Source: Methylocella tundrae (GTDB taxonomy: Bacteria; Pseudomonadota; Alphaproteobacteria; Rhizobiales; Beijerinckiaceae). From it: 64,000 nucleotides of DNA. Shown piece by piece: positions 1 to 9,099 of the stretch (its first letter is position 1; every line of letters begins with the position of its first letter). Where the stretch lies: NCBI RefSeq assembly GCF_038024855.1, contig NZ_CP139089.1:1860001-1924000 (forward strand), given 5' to 3'. The notes beneath the pieces were generated by a model. It searched no databases. It was given only the letters and a program-made list of their open reading frames with translations, and had not been told where the DNA came from. A program made the position numbers and the translations under genes.

Positions 1-187
1 CTTTTCCGGTGATGGCTTTGCCGGCGACCTCGGCGTCCTGAACGGCCTTGCGCTTTTGCATTTTTTCACGGTGGCGCGAGGCTTTCGCCTCATCCGATAA
101 TTCGCTCAACGCAGCCGTCCCGTCAAAGCCTGTTGCAAAGGCGACGATGACCGCAGACAAAACGGCGGCCGCCTTTTCGTGATTCAT
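1..187 (-). CDS. cobO: Partial CobO-like cob(I)alamin adenosyltransferase (N-terminus only)
   Basis: The reading frame runs off the left edge of the window, so only about 62 N-terminal residues are visible. After a hydrophobic, Ala-rich start it reads ELSDEAKASRHREKMQKRK and then AVQDAEVAGKAITGK. This is the charged RHxEKMxxxKxAxD..AxK block that precedes the P-loop in CobO/BtuR corrinoid adenosyltransferases. The P-loop itself lies outside the window. The ATG at 187 has no clear Shine-Dalgarno and adds a signal-peptide-like segment that a cytoplasmic CobO should not carry, so the in-frame TTG at 109 may be the true start. A cobalamin biosynthetic operon follows on the other strand, which supports the call. 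The family assignment rests on a short stretch and is tentative. Confidence 0.5.
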   Translation of the reverse strand, partial: MNHEKAAAVLSAVIVAFATGFDGTAALSELSDEAKASRHREKMQKRKAVQDAEVAGKAITGK

Positions 188-344
188 ACATTAAAGATCG
201 CGGGCGCGGGTTGCGACCTTATTGCAGCTTGGCAAGTTTGCTTTTTCTCGTCACACAATCGTGCTTGGCCGATGTCGATGTTTCGACTTATGCCGTCGGC
301 CGGTCAAAAAACGAAGCCCGCTGCGGGCTATGGGAGGATCAAGG

Positions 345-863
345 ATGAAGATAACGGCTCTGCTTCGCTGCCTGCTCGCCGGCGGTTTTGTCGTCGCCGC
401 GAGCGCGGCTCGCTCTGATGGAGCCGGTGACCCAACGCCCGTCAGTTCGACGGACGGGCAATATTTTGATAAAGACGGCAACCCGACCTACAAGATCGGC
501 AAGGACGGCAAAGTCGACTGGTACACCTTCATCGGTTACCGCATGTACGGCGCCAACTGCCTCCAGTGCCACGGTCCGGACGCCCTCGGCTCCTCCTATG
601 CGCCCTCTCTCGTCGATTCTTTGAAGTCGCTCTCGACCCAGCAGGTGCTCGGAACGATCATCGGCGGCAAGCGTGACGTCACCGCGGCGCAGGATCTGGT
701 GATGCCCTCGTTCGGGGAAAACAAGAACGTCATGTGCTATCTCAACCCCATTTACACCTATTTGCGGGCGCGCTCGGACGGCGCATTGGGCCGCGAGCGG
801 CCGAGCAACCACGAGGCGAAGCCGGCCGACTGGGAAAAGACGGTCGACGACTGCTTCAAGTGA
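345..863 (+). CDS. Methanol-metabolism-type c-type cytochrome (XoxG-like)
   Basis: Predicted periplasmic monohaem cytochrome c of 172 residues. An N-terminal signal peptide (MKITALLRCLLAGG...AASA) is followed by one haem-binding motif, CLQCH, near residue 67. Two further cysteines sit in VMCYLN and in the C-terminal DDCFK, giving the four-cysteine pattern of the c-type cytochrome, methanol metabolism-related family. In methylotrophs such proteins (XoxG/CytL class) accept electrons from PQQ methanol dehydrogenases. The start is the ATG at 345 because GGGAGG lies 7 nt upstream (332-337); the longer open frame from 222 lacks such a site and would bury the signal peptide. No methanol dehydrogenase gene is in the window, so the partner enzyme is inferred. 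Confidence 0.75.
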   Translation: MKITALLRCLLAGGFVVAASAARSDGAGDPTPVSSTDGQYFDKDGNPTYKIGKDGKVDWYTFIGYRMYGANCLQCHGPDALGSSYAPSLVDSLKSLSTQQVLGTIIGGKRDVTAAQDLVMPSFGENKNVMCYLNPIYTYLRARSDGALGRERPSNHEAKPADWEKTVDDCFK

Positions 864-904
864 GGCTGGGGCTTCCGATTGACATAGCGCCCATTCCGTC
901 TAGT

Positions 905-1095
905 GTCTGGCCTGTAACGGTCCCTCTATACGAGGGGTAAATGGGAATGTGGCGCCGCGTTCGGAAGAACGCCAATCCACAGCTGCCCCCGCAACTGTAA
1001 GCGGGTAGTCGCATGCCGGGACGCCACTGGGGGCCTAAAACCCTTGGGAAGGCGGCATGCGACGCCGATCCGCAAGCCAGGAAACCTGCCGTTCG
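905..1095 (+). promoter_or_regulatory. Cobalamin (AdoCbl-class) riboswitch
   Basis: The leader between the cytochrome gene and cobW carries the conserved core of the cobalamin riboswitch. In order it has GGTCCC...GAGGGGTAAATGGGAA, then CCACAGCTGCCCCCGCAACTG, TAAGCGGG, GCCACTGG, GGGAAGG, and the B12 box AGCCAGGAAACCTGCC at 1075-1090. It sits about 120 nt before the cobW start codon. It is expected to repress the downstream cob operon when cobalamin is plentiful. No clear intrinsic terminator follows it, so control may be at translation or by Rho; that point is inference. Confidence 0.95.
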
Positions 1096-1216
1096 ATCGA
1101 GGATAGGCCGGCGGGGAGCTCCGGCCCCAATCGATGCCGGCGGTCCCCCGCAGGCGAAGGCGGCTGCGCCACAGCCGCCGGCAAAAGCCCCCTTGCAATT
1201 CAAGGACCGGGGCTTG

Positions 1217-2266
1217 ATGAACGATCTCTCCCACAGCCGTCTTTCGCGCATTCCCGCGACCATCGTCACCGGCTTCCTCGGCGCCGGAAAGACGACGCTG
1301 ATCCGCCATATTCTCGCCAGCGCGGGAGGACGCCGTCTCGCCCTCATCATCAATGAGTTCGGCGACATCGGCGTCGATGGCGATATCCTCAAGGGCTGTG
1401 GCGATCTCGCTTGCGCGGAAGACAGCATCATCGAACTCGCCAACGGCTGTATCTGCTGCACGGTCGCGGATGATTTTCTTCCCGCCATCGAAAGGCTTCT
1501 CGCGCTCGATCCTCCGCCTGAACATATCATCATCGAGACATCCGGCCTCGCGCTGCCGAAGCCGCTCGTCAAGGCTTTCGACTGGCCGGGCGTCCGCGCG
1601 CGATTGACGGTCGATGGCGTCATCGCCGTCGTCGATGGAGCGGCCGTCGCCGATGGCCGCTTCGTTGACGATCCAGAAAAGCTCGCGCTGCAGCGGCAAG
1701 CCGATCCCTCGATCGACCATGACAATCCCCTCGAAGAAGTCTTTGAAGACCAATTGCTGTGCGCCGACCTTATCGTCTTGAACAAGATCGACCTCATCGC
1801 CGCGCCCGAGCAAGCCCGCATCGCTTCTGACATCAAGGCGCTCCTGCCCCGCGCGACGAAAGTAATCGCGTCGCAGCAGGGGCGGATCGACGCGCGGGTT
1901 CTGCTCGGCCTTGGCGCCGCCGCTGAAGATGACGTGTCGAACCGGCGCTCGCATCATGATGAAGAAGCCGAGCACGACCATGATGACTTCGAAAGCCTTA
2001 TCATGGAGGTCGACGCTATTGACGAGGCCGCCCCTTTCATTCGCCGGCTGGAGGCTGTCGCCGAGGCTCACGACGTGCTGCGGATCAAGGGTTTCGTCGA
2101 GGCGCGCGGCAAGCCGATGCGCCTTCTCGTGCAAGGCGTCGGCAACAGGTTCCAGCATAGTTTCGACCGGCCCTGGGAGTCGGGCGAGGCGCGCTGCGGG
2201 CGCCTCGTGATCATTGGGAAAAAGGGCCTCGACGCCGCCGCGATCAAGCGGATGCTGGAGCGCTGA
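1217..2266 (+). CDS. cobW: Cobalamin biosynthesis GTPase CobW
   Basis: COG0523-family G3E GTPase of 349 residues, a metallochaperone-like protein associated with cobalt use in cobalamin synthesis. Visible motifs are the P-loop GFLGAGKTTL (about residues 19-28), the metal-binding GCICC (about 75-79), NKIDL for guanine recognition (about 190) and a His/Asp-rich linker (HHDEEAEHDHDD, about 247-258). A CobW C-terminal domain follows, with LRIKGFVEARGKP. The ATG at 1217 is chosen because the P-loop then falls at the usual distance from the N-terminus; the frame is open further upstream but there it overlaps the riboswitch. Its stop abuts the cobN start at 2267, so the two are translationally linked and lie under the riboswitch. 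Confidence 0.93.
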   Translation: MNDLSHSRLSRIPATIVTGFLGAGKTTLIRHILASAGGRRLALIINEFGDIGVDGDILKGCGDLACAEDSIIELANGCICCTVADDFLPAIERLLALDPPPEHIIIETSGLALPKPLVKAFDWPGVRARLTVDGVIAVVDGAAVADGRFVDDPEKLALQRQADPSIDHDNPLEEVFEDQLLCADLIVLNKIDLIAAPEQARIASDIKALLPRATKVIASQQGRIDARVLLGLGAAAEDDVSNRRSHHDEEAEHDHDDFESLIMEVDAIDEAAPFIRRLEAVAEAHDVLRIKGFVEARGKPMRLLVQGVGNRFQHSFDRPWESGEARCGRLVIIGKKGLDAAAIKRMLER

Positions 2267-5200
2267 ATGCATCTTTTGCGGACGGAAAGCCGATCGCTGG
2301 ATGAGGCCGAAGCCGCCATCGACCTTGCACAGACGCCGGCCGATTTGGTGTTCCTCTCCTTTTCCGACAGCGATCTCGGCGCTGTAGCGGCGGCCGCGCG
2401 GTCTCGCCCCGGCGGCGCGATGAGCGTTCGGCTGGCTAATCTCGCCGTCCTCAAGCATCCCTATTCCATCGATCTTTACGCCGAAAAAGTCATCGCCAAA
2501 TCGCGATTCATTCTGATCCGCCTGCTCGGCGGCCTCGACTATTGGCGCTACGGCGTCGAGGAATTTTGCCGCATCGCGCGGGCGCACGGCGTCTTGCTCG
2601 CCATCATTCCGGGCGACGCAGCGGAAGATCAACGCCTGGCCGAGGCGTCCAACATGGCGGCCGAAGACCTCAAAGAGATTTTTGCGCGCTTTCAAAGCGG
2701 CAGCGCGGGCAATATCGGAGCGGTTCTCGACTGGATCGAACATCGCCTCGATGCGCCGGCCGTATGGGGCGTAAAGCAGACTATTGCCGCCGCGGGCGTC
2801 TTCACGGCGGGTCGCAGACTGACGCGTGGGGCCAAGCGGCGCGCGCTCATTATATTTTATCGGTCATATATGCTGGTTGACGATACGGCGCCGATCATCG
2901 CGCTCGCCGACGCGCTCGCCGCGCGCGGATTTGACGTCGAGCCCATTTTCGTGACGAGCCTCAAAGATGTCGGAGCCGTCAGATTCTTGCACGAGACGAT
3001 TGCGTGCGGAAAACCCGATGTGGTTTTGAACGCGACGGCCTTCTCGGCGCGGCTCGACGAAGGCGGCAGCGTTCTCGATGAAGCCGACGCCCCCGTGCTG
3101 CAAGTCATCTTCTCCGGCGCTGGCGAAGCACAATGGAAAGCCGACCCGCGCGGCCTTTGCGGCGCGGATCTCGCCATGAATGTCGTTCTGCCGGAGATGG
3201 ATGGACGCCTGATCACGCGCGCGATCGCCTTCAAAAGGCAGGCGTCGCCTCGGCCGGATCTTGAATTCACGCCATTGGTGCACGCCGCCTGCGATTCACG
3301 CGTCGCATTCGTCTCGGACCTTGCAACAGCCTGGGTCGATTTGCGCAAGACGGCTCCGGCTGAGCGCCGCCTCGCCTGCATCCTGTCCGATTATCCGGGC
3401 AAGGCGGGACGCGGCGGCTATGCTGTGGGTCTCGATACGGCCAAGAGCGTCGCGTCGATCGCCGAAATGCTGCGCGAGGCGGGCTACGCCATCGGACCTT
3501 TGCCGCACGAAGATCATCTCATGCGAAGCCTCGAATCTGGCGCTGAGACAGCGCGCCTGAGCCTTGCCGATTACGAAGAGGCGCTGCGCGACATGCCGCG
3601 CCCCTTTACCGAGACGCTCAACGCGCAATGGGGCGATCCCGCCTCTGACCCAGACGCCATCGAGGGCTTCTTTTCATTCCCAATTTTGCACGCGCAAAAC
3701 TTCTACGTCGCCATGCAGCCCGATCGCGGATCGAGCGCCGAGCGCAAAGCGCAATATCATGACGTCGCCCTGGCGCCGCGCCACGCCTATGTCGCCTTCT
3801 ATGTCTGGCTGCGTCGGGTCGCCGGCATCCACGCGATCATTCACTGCGGCGCACATGGCACGCTCGAATGGCTGCCGGGCAAAGCCATTGCATTGAGCGA
3901 AGCCTGCGCGCCCGAGGCGGTGCTTGGCGCGACGCCAGTGATCTATCCCTTTATCGTCAATAATCCGGGCGAAGCGGCGCAGGCCAAGCGCCGCTTGAGC
4001 GCCCTGATCATCGGCCATCTGACGCCGCCCTTAACATCCGCGCAAAGCCACGGCGCGGCGCAGGAAATAGAAGCTCTGCTCGACGAATATGCAAGCGCCG
4101 AAATGCTGGATCGCAGGCGCGCCAGACTGCTCGCCAAAGCCATTCTCGCCCGCGCCAAAGAGACCGGCCTCGCGCAGGATTGCGGCCTCAATGATGACGA
4201 TGATCCTATAGGGGGTTTGCAGCGTCTCGACGCATGGCTTTGCGATCTCAAGGATATGCGCATCGGCGATGGCTTGCATGTGTTTGGACGTGCGCCGGCG
4301 GCGGCGGTTCGCGACGCAAACGTCGCAACGCTCGCGAAAGCCAATGGCGCAGGCGACGCCGCGCCGCTATCTGCGCTGATTGATCGCTGCGCCGAGGCGG
4401 AACGCGAAGGCCTGCTCGCGGCGCTCGACGGGCGTTTCGTTCAGCCAGGTCCTGGCGGCGCGCCATCGCGCGGACGCATCGACGTGCTGCCGACCGGCCG
4501 CAATCTCTATGGGGTCGATCCGCGCGCGGTTCCAACCCGCACCGCCTGGGAGATCGGTCAGCGCGCCGCTCAGGAAGTGCTGAGCCGCCATGCGCAGGAC
4601 AATGGCGAATGGCCAAAGAGAATCGTCATGGATCTTTGGGCCAGCGCCACCATGCGCACCGGAGGCGATGATCTCGCGCAGGCGTTGGCCTTGCTTGGCG
4701 TCAAGCCGGTCTGGGACAACGCCTCCTCCCGCGTCACCGGTTTCGAGATCATCTCTCCGGCAAGACTCGACCGCCCCCGCGTCGACGTGACGCTGCGCAT
4801 CTCGGGGCTCTTTCGTGATGTCTTTCCGGCCCAGATCGCGCTTTTCGACTCGGCCGTACGCGCCGTCTCTGAAATCGATGAAGATGACGAGGCTAATCCT
4901 TTGGCGGCGGCGCGGCGTGCGGCCGGCGTCGCGCCTTCGCGCATCTTCGGCGCCGCGCCATCGGCCTATGGCCTCGGACTTTCCCGCGCAATGGACGCAG
5001 ACGCCACGCTGTCGCGCGAAGAACTTGGCCAGCTCTATCTCGATGCGACTTCGCACGCCTATGGCGGCGCCCGCGGCGAAGGGATCGCGAGCCCCGGCTT
5101 TACCGAGCGCGTCGCAAGCGCCGACGCAATGATCCATGTGCAGGACCAGGATGAACAGGATCTTCTCGACTCCGATGCGATCGTCGATCATGAAGGCGGC

Positions 5201-5638
5201 TTCGCCGCGGCCGCGCAATTGCTTGGCAATGATGCGCCGATCTATCATGTGGAGACGACGCGGCCCGGCGCGATAAAGGTGCGAACATTGCCCGAGGAAG
5301 TCGCCCGGATCGTGCGCGGCAGGGCCAGCAATCCGCGCTGGATCAGAGGCCAGATGCGCCACGGCCATCGTGGCGGCGCCGAGATCGCGGAGACCGTCGA
5401 TCATCTTTTCACGCTCGCCGTCATGAGCGACGCCGTCTCGAGCCAGCATTTCGAGCTGCTTTTTGACGCCACCTGCGGCGATCCAGACGTGCGCGATTTT
5501 CTTGTCGCTGAAAACCCGAAAGCGGCGCTCTGCATCCTGGCCCGCTTTGAAGCGGCGCTGCGGCGCGGCTTCTGGCAAGGCCGGCGCAATTCCACGCTCG
5601 ACACTCTCGCATCGATGCGGAAAAGCCTTTCATGCTAA
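2267..5638 (+). CDS. cobN: Aerobic cobaltochelatase large subunit CobN
   Basis: Large subunit of the ATP-dependent CobNST cobaltochelatase, which inserts Co2+ into hydrogenobyrinic acid a,c-diamide in the cytoplasm. The protein has 1123 residues and is related to magnesium chelatase subunit BchH. The hallmark HCGAHGTLEWLPGK (around residue 526) and FIVNNPGEAAQAKRR match the CobN/BchH core. It is shorter than the roughly 1275-residue Pseudomonas enzyme; I see no frameshift, so this looks like a compact N-terminal half. It starts at the base after the cobW stop and ends in ATGCTAA, overlapping cobG by 7 nt. The partner subunits CobS and CobT are not in the window. Confidence 0.95.
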   Translation: MHLLRTESRSLDEAEAAIDLAQTPADLVFLSFSDSDLGAVAAAARSRPGGAMSVRLANLAVLKHPYSIDLYAEKVIAKSRFILIRLLGGLDYWRYGVEEFCRIARAHGVLLAIIPGDAAEDQRLAEASNMAAEDLKEIFARFQSGSAGNIGAVLDWIEHRLDAPAVWGVKQTIAAAGVFTAGRRLTRGAKRRALIIFYRSYMLVDDTAPIIALADALAARGFDVEPIFVTSLKDVGAVRFLHETIACGKPDVVLNATAFSARLDEGGSVLDEADAPVLQVIFSGAGEAQWKADPRGLCGADLAMNVVLPEMDGRLITRAIAFKRQASPRPDLEFTPLVHAACDSRVAFVSDLATAWVDLRKTAPAERRLACILSDYPGKAGRGGYAVGLDTAKSVASIAEMLREAGYAIGPLPHEDHLMRSLESGAETARLSLADYEEALRDMPRPFTETLNAQWGDPASDPDAIEGFFSFPILHAQNFYVAMQPDRGSSAERKAQYHDVALAPRHAYVAFYVWLRRVAGIHAIIHCGAHGTLEWLPGKAIALSEACAPEAVLGATPVIYPFIVNNPGEAAQAKRRLSALIIGHLTPPLTSAQSHGAAQEIEALLDEYASAEMLDRRRARLLAKAILARAKETGLAQDCGLNDDDDPIGGLQRLDAWLCDLKDMRIGDGLHVFGRAPAAAVRDANVATLAKANGAGDAAPLSALIDRCAEAEREGLLAALDGRFVQPGPGGAPSRGRIDVLPTGRNLYGVDPRAVPTRTAWEIGQRAAQEVLSRHAQDNGEWPKRIVMDLWASATMRTGGDDLAQALALLGVKPVWDNASSRVTGFEIISPARLDRPRVDVTLRISGLFRDVFPAQIALFDSAVRAVSEIDEDDEANPLAAARRAAGVAPSRIFGAAPSAYGLGLSRAMDADATLSREELGQLYLDATSHAYGGARGEGIASPGFTERVASADAMIHVQDQDEQDLLDSDAIVDHEGGFAAAAQLLGNDAPIYHVETTRPGAIKVRTLPEEVARIVRGRASNPRWIRGQMRHGHRGGAEIAETVDHLFTLAVMSDAVSSQHFELLFDATCGDPDVRDFLVAENPKAALCILARFEAALRRGFWQGRRNSTLDTLASMRKSLSC

Positions 5639-6939
5639 TTCGCTCCGAATTGCGCAAAGGCTGGTGCCCCGGCGCGCTCTCCCCGATGCTGGCGAAAGAT
5701 GGTTTTCTCCTGCGCTTGCGCATCAGCGGCGGCATTGTCGGCGCCGCAACGATGCGCGCGATCGCCAACGCTTCGCGCTCCTGTGGCAATCGTCTCATCG
5801 ATCTTTCCGCGCGTGGCAATCTGCAGTTGCGCGGCGTATCTCAACCCACGCTCGCCGCTCTTACAGAAAGGCTGAGCGAGCTCGGCCTCATCGATGAAGA
5901 TCCGGCCGCCGAAGCCATACGCAACGTGATGGTCAGCCCGCTCGCCGGCCTTGGCGCCGCGATTGACGTCGGCCCGATCGGCAAGGCGCTCGAAGCCGCG
6001 CTCGTCGCGGCGGTTGATCTGCATCGCCTGCCCGGCAAATTCGGCTTTCTGATCGATGATGGCGGCGCGCTTTCGCTCGAGGACGAGCCCGCCGACATCC
6101 GCTTCGCCTATCGCAAAGCGCATGATGACTTCGCGATTTCGATTGGTGGCGTATCGAGCGACGCGGTTAGTCTCGGTTTTTGCGCGCCCAACAGGGTCGT
6201 CGCAGCGGCCATCGATCTCGCCCGCGCCTTTCTCGCAATTGGCGCGGCTTTGCCGGAGCCACCGCGAAGAATGATGGACCTCATATCACAATGCGGTTCC
6301 GCCATCATCGCCGAATCCGCCGGCCTCACTCTGACGCCAGCGCGACAACAGGGCCGCATCGAGGCGCCTTCCCCGGTCGGACTGATCAGCTTTGACGACT
6401 CATTTTGCTTTGGCGCCGGCGCGCCCTTTGGCCGACTCACCGCCGACATGCTTGACGCGGCCGCTCAGGCTGCGGAGGCTTATGCGGCGGCCGAGATCAG
6501 ATTGACGCCCTGGCGCTCGCTGCTCCTGCCGCATGTGGACGCCTCAGCGAACGACGCTTTGCGGCGTCATTTCACAGCGGCAAATTTCATCGTCGCTCCC
6601 GACGATGCGCGGCTTCGCCTTGCGGCCTGCGGCGGCGCTCCTGCCTGCGAACGCGCGACGACGCAAACGCGCGAGGATGCGTTGGCGCTTGCGGCCATCG
6701 CGCGACGGTTCAACGGCGCCGGCATTGCCTTGCACGTGTCCGGCTGTCAAAAGGGCTGCGCCAGGCCGCGGCCAACGCCGGTGACGCTGGTCGGCAGGGG
6801 CGGCCTTTACGATCTCATCATCAACGGGACGCCCTGCGATCCAAGCGCCGCGCAAAACCTTACCTTGACGGCGGCGCGCGACATGCTGGAAACCATGACG
6901 CATGGCGTTGACGAAAACGCGAAAAGCAAATGCATATGA
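5632..6939 (+). CDS. cobG: Precorrin-3B synthase CobG
   Basis: Oxygen-dependent ring-contraction monooxygenase that converts precorrin-3A to precorrin-3B, the step that defines the aerobic cobalamin route. The 435-residue protein has the nitrite/sulfite reductase-like fold. Near the C-terminus are paired cysteine motifs CGGAPAC (C-x5-C, around residue 331) and GCQKGC (C-x3-C, around 372) that ligate a [4Fe-4S] cluster. The start ATG lies inside the last codons of cobN (7 nt overlap) and the stop overlaps cobH by 10 nt, which indicates tight translational coupling. Confidence 0.9.
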   Translation: MLIRSELRKGWCPGALSPMLAKDGFLLRLRISGGIVGAATMRAIANASRSCGNRLIDLSARGNLQLRGVSQPTLAALTERLSELGLIDEDPAAEAIRNVMVSPLAGLGAAIDVGPIGKALEAALVAAVDLHRLPGKFGFLIDDGGALSLEDEPADIRFAYRKAHDDFAISIGGVSSDAVSLGFCAPNRVVAAAIDLARAFLAIGAALPEPPRRMMDLISQCGSAIIAESAGLTLTPARQQGRIEAPSPVGLISFDDSFCFGAGAPFGRLTADMLDAAAQAAEAYAAAEIRLTPWRSLLLPHVDASANDALRRHFTAANFIVAPDDARLRLAACGGAPACERATTQTREDALALAAIARRFNGAGIALHVSGCQKGCARPRPTPVTLVGRGGLYDLIINGTPCDPSAAQNLTLTAARDMLETMTHGVDENAKSKCI

Positions 6940-7583
6940 ACGCGCAGCAAATTGGACATCGCTTCGACTATATTCGCGACGGCGCGGAGATTTACCGGCG
7001 CTCCTTTGCGACGATACGCGCCGAAGCTGACCTGACGCGCTTCACGTCGGATGAAGAGACGGTCGCCGTGCGCGTCATTCATGCTTGCGGCATGGTTGAG
7101 GTCGGCAACGATCTTTTCTTTTCGCCAAACGCAGCGGCTCTGGCGCGCCGCGCGCTGCGCGATGGCGCGCCGATCCTTTGCGACTCCAAGATGGTCGCAG
7201 ATGGCGTGACAAGATCGCGCCTGCCGAGCCGCAATGAAGTCATCTGCACGCTCGATCACCCCGCCGTCGCCGAGCTCGCACGAGAGATCGGCAATACCCG
7301 GAGCGCCGCGGCGCTGGAGCTCTGGCGCGAGCGGCTGAGCGGCGCCATCGTCGCCATCGGCAATGCGCCGACGGCTCTGTTTCATCTGATCGACATGCTG
7401 GAGCACTTGTCCGCGCGGCCCGCCTGCATCATCGGCATGCCGGTCGGCTTTGTCGGCGCGGCGGAATCAAAAGAAGCGCTGATCGAACTGGCGCCGGCGC
7501 CTTACATCACTGTGCGGGGACGCAAGGGCGGGAGCGCCATGACGGCGGCCGCCCTCAACGCGCTGGCGGGGGACGCCGAATGA
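6930..7583 (+). CDS. cobH: Precorrin-8X methylmutase CobH
   Basis: Isomerase that moves a methyl group from C-11 to C-12, converting precorrin-8X to hydrogenobyrinic acid. The 217 residues match the usual size of about 210. VRVIHACGMVEV near residue 50 contains the catalytic histidine of the family, and the C-terminal part has ACIIGMPVGFVGAAESK. The first ATG (6930) overlaps cobG by 10 nt; a second ATG two codons later (6936) is also possible. The gene overlaps cobI by 4 nt. Confidence 0.94.
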   Translation: MHMNAQQIGHRFDYIRDGAEIYRRSFATIRAEADLTRFTSDEETVAVRVIHACGMVEVGNDLFFSPNAAALARRALRDGAPILCDSKMVADGVTRSRLPSRNEVICTLDHPAVAELAREIGNTRSAAALELWRERLSGAIVAIGNAPTALFHLIDMLEHLSARPACIIGMPVGFVGAAESKEALIELAPAPYITVRGRKGGSAMTAAALNALAGDAE

Positions 7584-8323
7584 TCGCGTCAGCGCCTGCT
7601 ACCGGGCGGCTTTACGGCGTTGGGCTCGGCCCCGGCGATCCTGATCTTTTAACCGTGAAGGCGACCAAGATTCTGGGCTCCGCGCCCGTCGTCGCCTATT
7701 TCGCCAAGAAAGGCCGGCGCGGACAGGCGCGCGCCATCGTCGACCGCTGGCTCTGTCCGGCATGCCTCGAACTGCCACTCCTCTATCCCATAACGACGGA
7801 AAAGCATTTCAGCGATCCCGTCTATGTCGAGACATTGCGCGCCTTCTATGAGGACGCGACGCAAAGGATAGCGGATCATCTGTCGGCCGGCCGGGACGTC
7901 GCCCTCATCTGCGAGGGCGATCCCCTATTTTATGGTTCGTTCATGCATCTTTACGTACGGCTGAAGGACCGCTTCGCTGTGGAAGTCATTCCTGGCGTCA
8001 CGGGCATGTCCGGCTGCTGGAGCGCCGCCAAAGTTCCGATCACCTGGGGCGACGACGTGTTGAGCGTTCTGCCCGCTACGCTCGGCGGAGAGGATCTCGC
8101 GCAGCGCCTTGGGGCGTGCGACGCCGCCATCATCATGAAGCTCGGCGCCAATCTCGGCAAAGTCCGTGCGGCGATCCGCGAGGCCGGCCGCGAGGGCGCC
8201 GCGATCTATGTCGAACATGGCACGCAGGAAGCCGAAAAGATCATCCGCCTTGAAGACAAGACCGACGATCTCGCGCCCTATTTTTCGATGATCCTCATCC
8301 CGGGTCAAGGCAGGCGGCCATGA
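7580..8323 (+). CDS. cobI: Precorrin-2 C20-methyltransferase CobI
   Basis: S-adenosylmethionine-dependent methyltransferase that adds the C-20 methyl group to precorrin-2. It has 247 residues and the tetrapyrrole methylase fold. The N-terminal SAM-site loop is GVGLGPGDPDLLTVKA, and the second conserved loop ICEGDPLFYGSF lies around residue 113. An ATGA overlap joins it to cobH upstream and another joins it to cobJ downstream. The C20-specific family is favoured over the C11 and C17 relatives because those are separately present in the operon. Confidence 0.93.
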   Translation: MIASAPATGRLYGVGLGPGDPDLLTVKATKILGSAPVVAYFAKKGRRGQARAIVDRWLCPACLELPLLYPITTEKHFSDPVYVETLRAFYEDATQRIADHLSAGRDVALICEGDPLFYGSFMHLYVRLKDRFAVEVIPGVTGMSGCWSAAKVPITWGDDVLSVLPATLGGEDLAQRLGACDAAIIMKLGANLGKVRAAIREAGREGAAIYVEHGTQEAEKIIRLEDKTDDLAPYFSMILIPGQGRRP

Positions 8324-9099
8324 GCGCGGCGAACAGCGCCCCCGGCTCGCTGCGCGTCGTCGGACTGGGCCCCGGCCTTGCGGAGTGGATCACGCCGGAG
8401 GCCTCGAAGATTCTAGCGGAGGCGACTGATCTTGTCGGCTATGCGCCCTATGTCGAACGCTGCCCGCAGCGCGCCGGGCAAGTGCGGCACGGCAGCGACA
8501 ACAGGGTCGAGCTCGATCGCGCGCGCGCCGCCTTGCGCCTCGCCCAGGAGGGCCGTCATGTCGCCGTGGTGTCGGGGGGCGATCCTGGCGTTTTCGCCAT
8601 GGCCGCGGCGGTGTTCGAGGCGATCGATCACGGCGAGCCGGCATGGCGCGAGATCGACGTCGCAGTGTCGCCCGGCATCTCCGCGATGCAGGCGGCGGCG
8701 GCGCGATTGGGCGCGCCGCTCGGTCATGATTTCTGCGCGATCTCTTTGTCGGATAATCTCAAGCCTTGGGCGCTCGTCGAGAAAAGATTGATTGCCGCGG
8801 CGCAAGGCGATTTCGTCATGGCCTTCTATAATCCGGCCTCACGAACACGCCGCGATCAGATCCGCGCCGCCTTTGCTTTGCTGCGTCAGCACAAGGCGGA
8901 GCGGACGCCGGTGATGTTCGCCAAATCCATCGGCCGCGCGGACGAGCGCCTCATCGTCACGACGCTTGCGGACGCCGAGCCCGGCCTTGCCGATATGGCG
9001 ACACTGGTCATCATCGGATCAAGCGAAACCAAAGTGATCGTGCGAGGCGCGGGCGAACCTTTCGTCTACACGCCGCGCAGCGCCGGACGCGCGCCATGA
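8320..9099 (+). CDS. cobJ: Precorrin-3B C17-methyltransferase CobJ
   Basis: SAM-dependent methyltransferase that methylates C-17 and completes ring contraction, giving precorrin-4. It has 259 residues. Visible landmarks are VGLGPGLAEWITPEA near the N-terminus, the family motif VGYAPYVERCP, VSGGDPGVFAMAAAVFE around residue 86, and FYNPASRTRRDQI typical of the CobJ/CbiH group. The start overlaps cobI by 4 nt. The 3' end overlaps the 3' end of the oppositely oriented cobK by 34 nt. Confidence 0.94.
   Translation: MSAANSAPGSLRVVGLGPGLAEWITPEASKILAEATDLVGYAPYVERCPQRAGQVRHGSDNRVELDRARAALRLAQEGRHVAVVSGGDPGVFAMAAAVFEAIDHGEPAWREIDVAVSPGISAMQAAAARLGAPLGHDFCAISLSDNLKPWALVEKRLIAAAQGDFVMAFYNPASRTRRDQIRAAFALLRQHKAERTPVMFAKSIGRADERLIVTTLADAEPGLADMATLVIIGSSETKVIVRGAGEPFVYTPRSAGRAP

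Noticed and set aside
926-2743. Long open frame on the minus strand opposite cobW and the start of cobN
   Set aside because: It is a GC-rich shadow of cobW: Arg/Asp-rich composition, no family motif, no ribosome-binding site, and it crosses the riboswitch.
4367-5578. 403-codon open frame antisense to cobN
   Set aside because: Antisense shadow of a conserved CobN region; Arg/His/Gly-rich with no recognisable domain.
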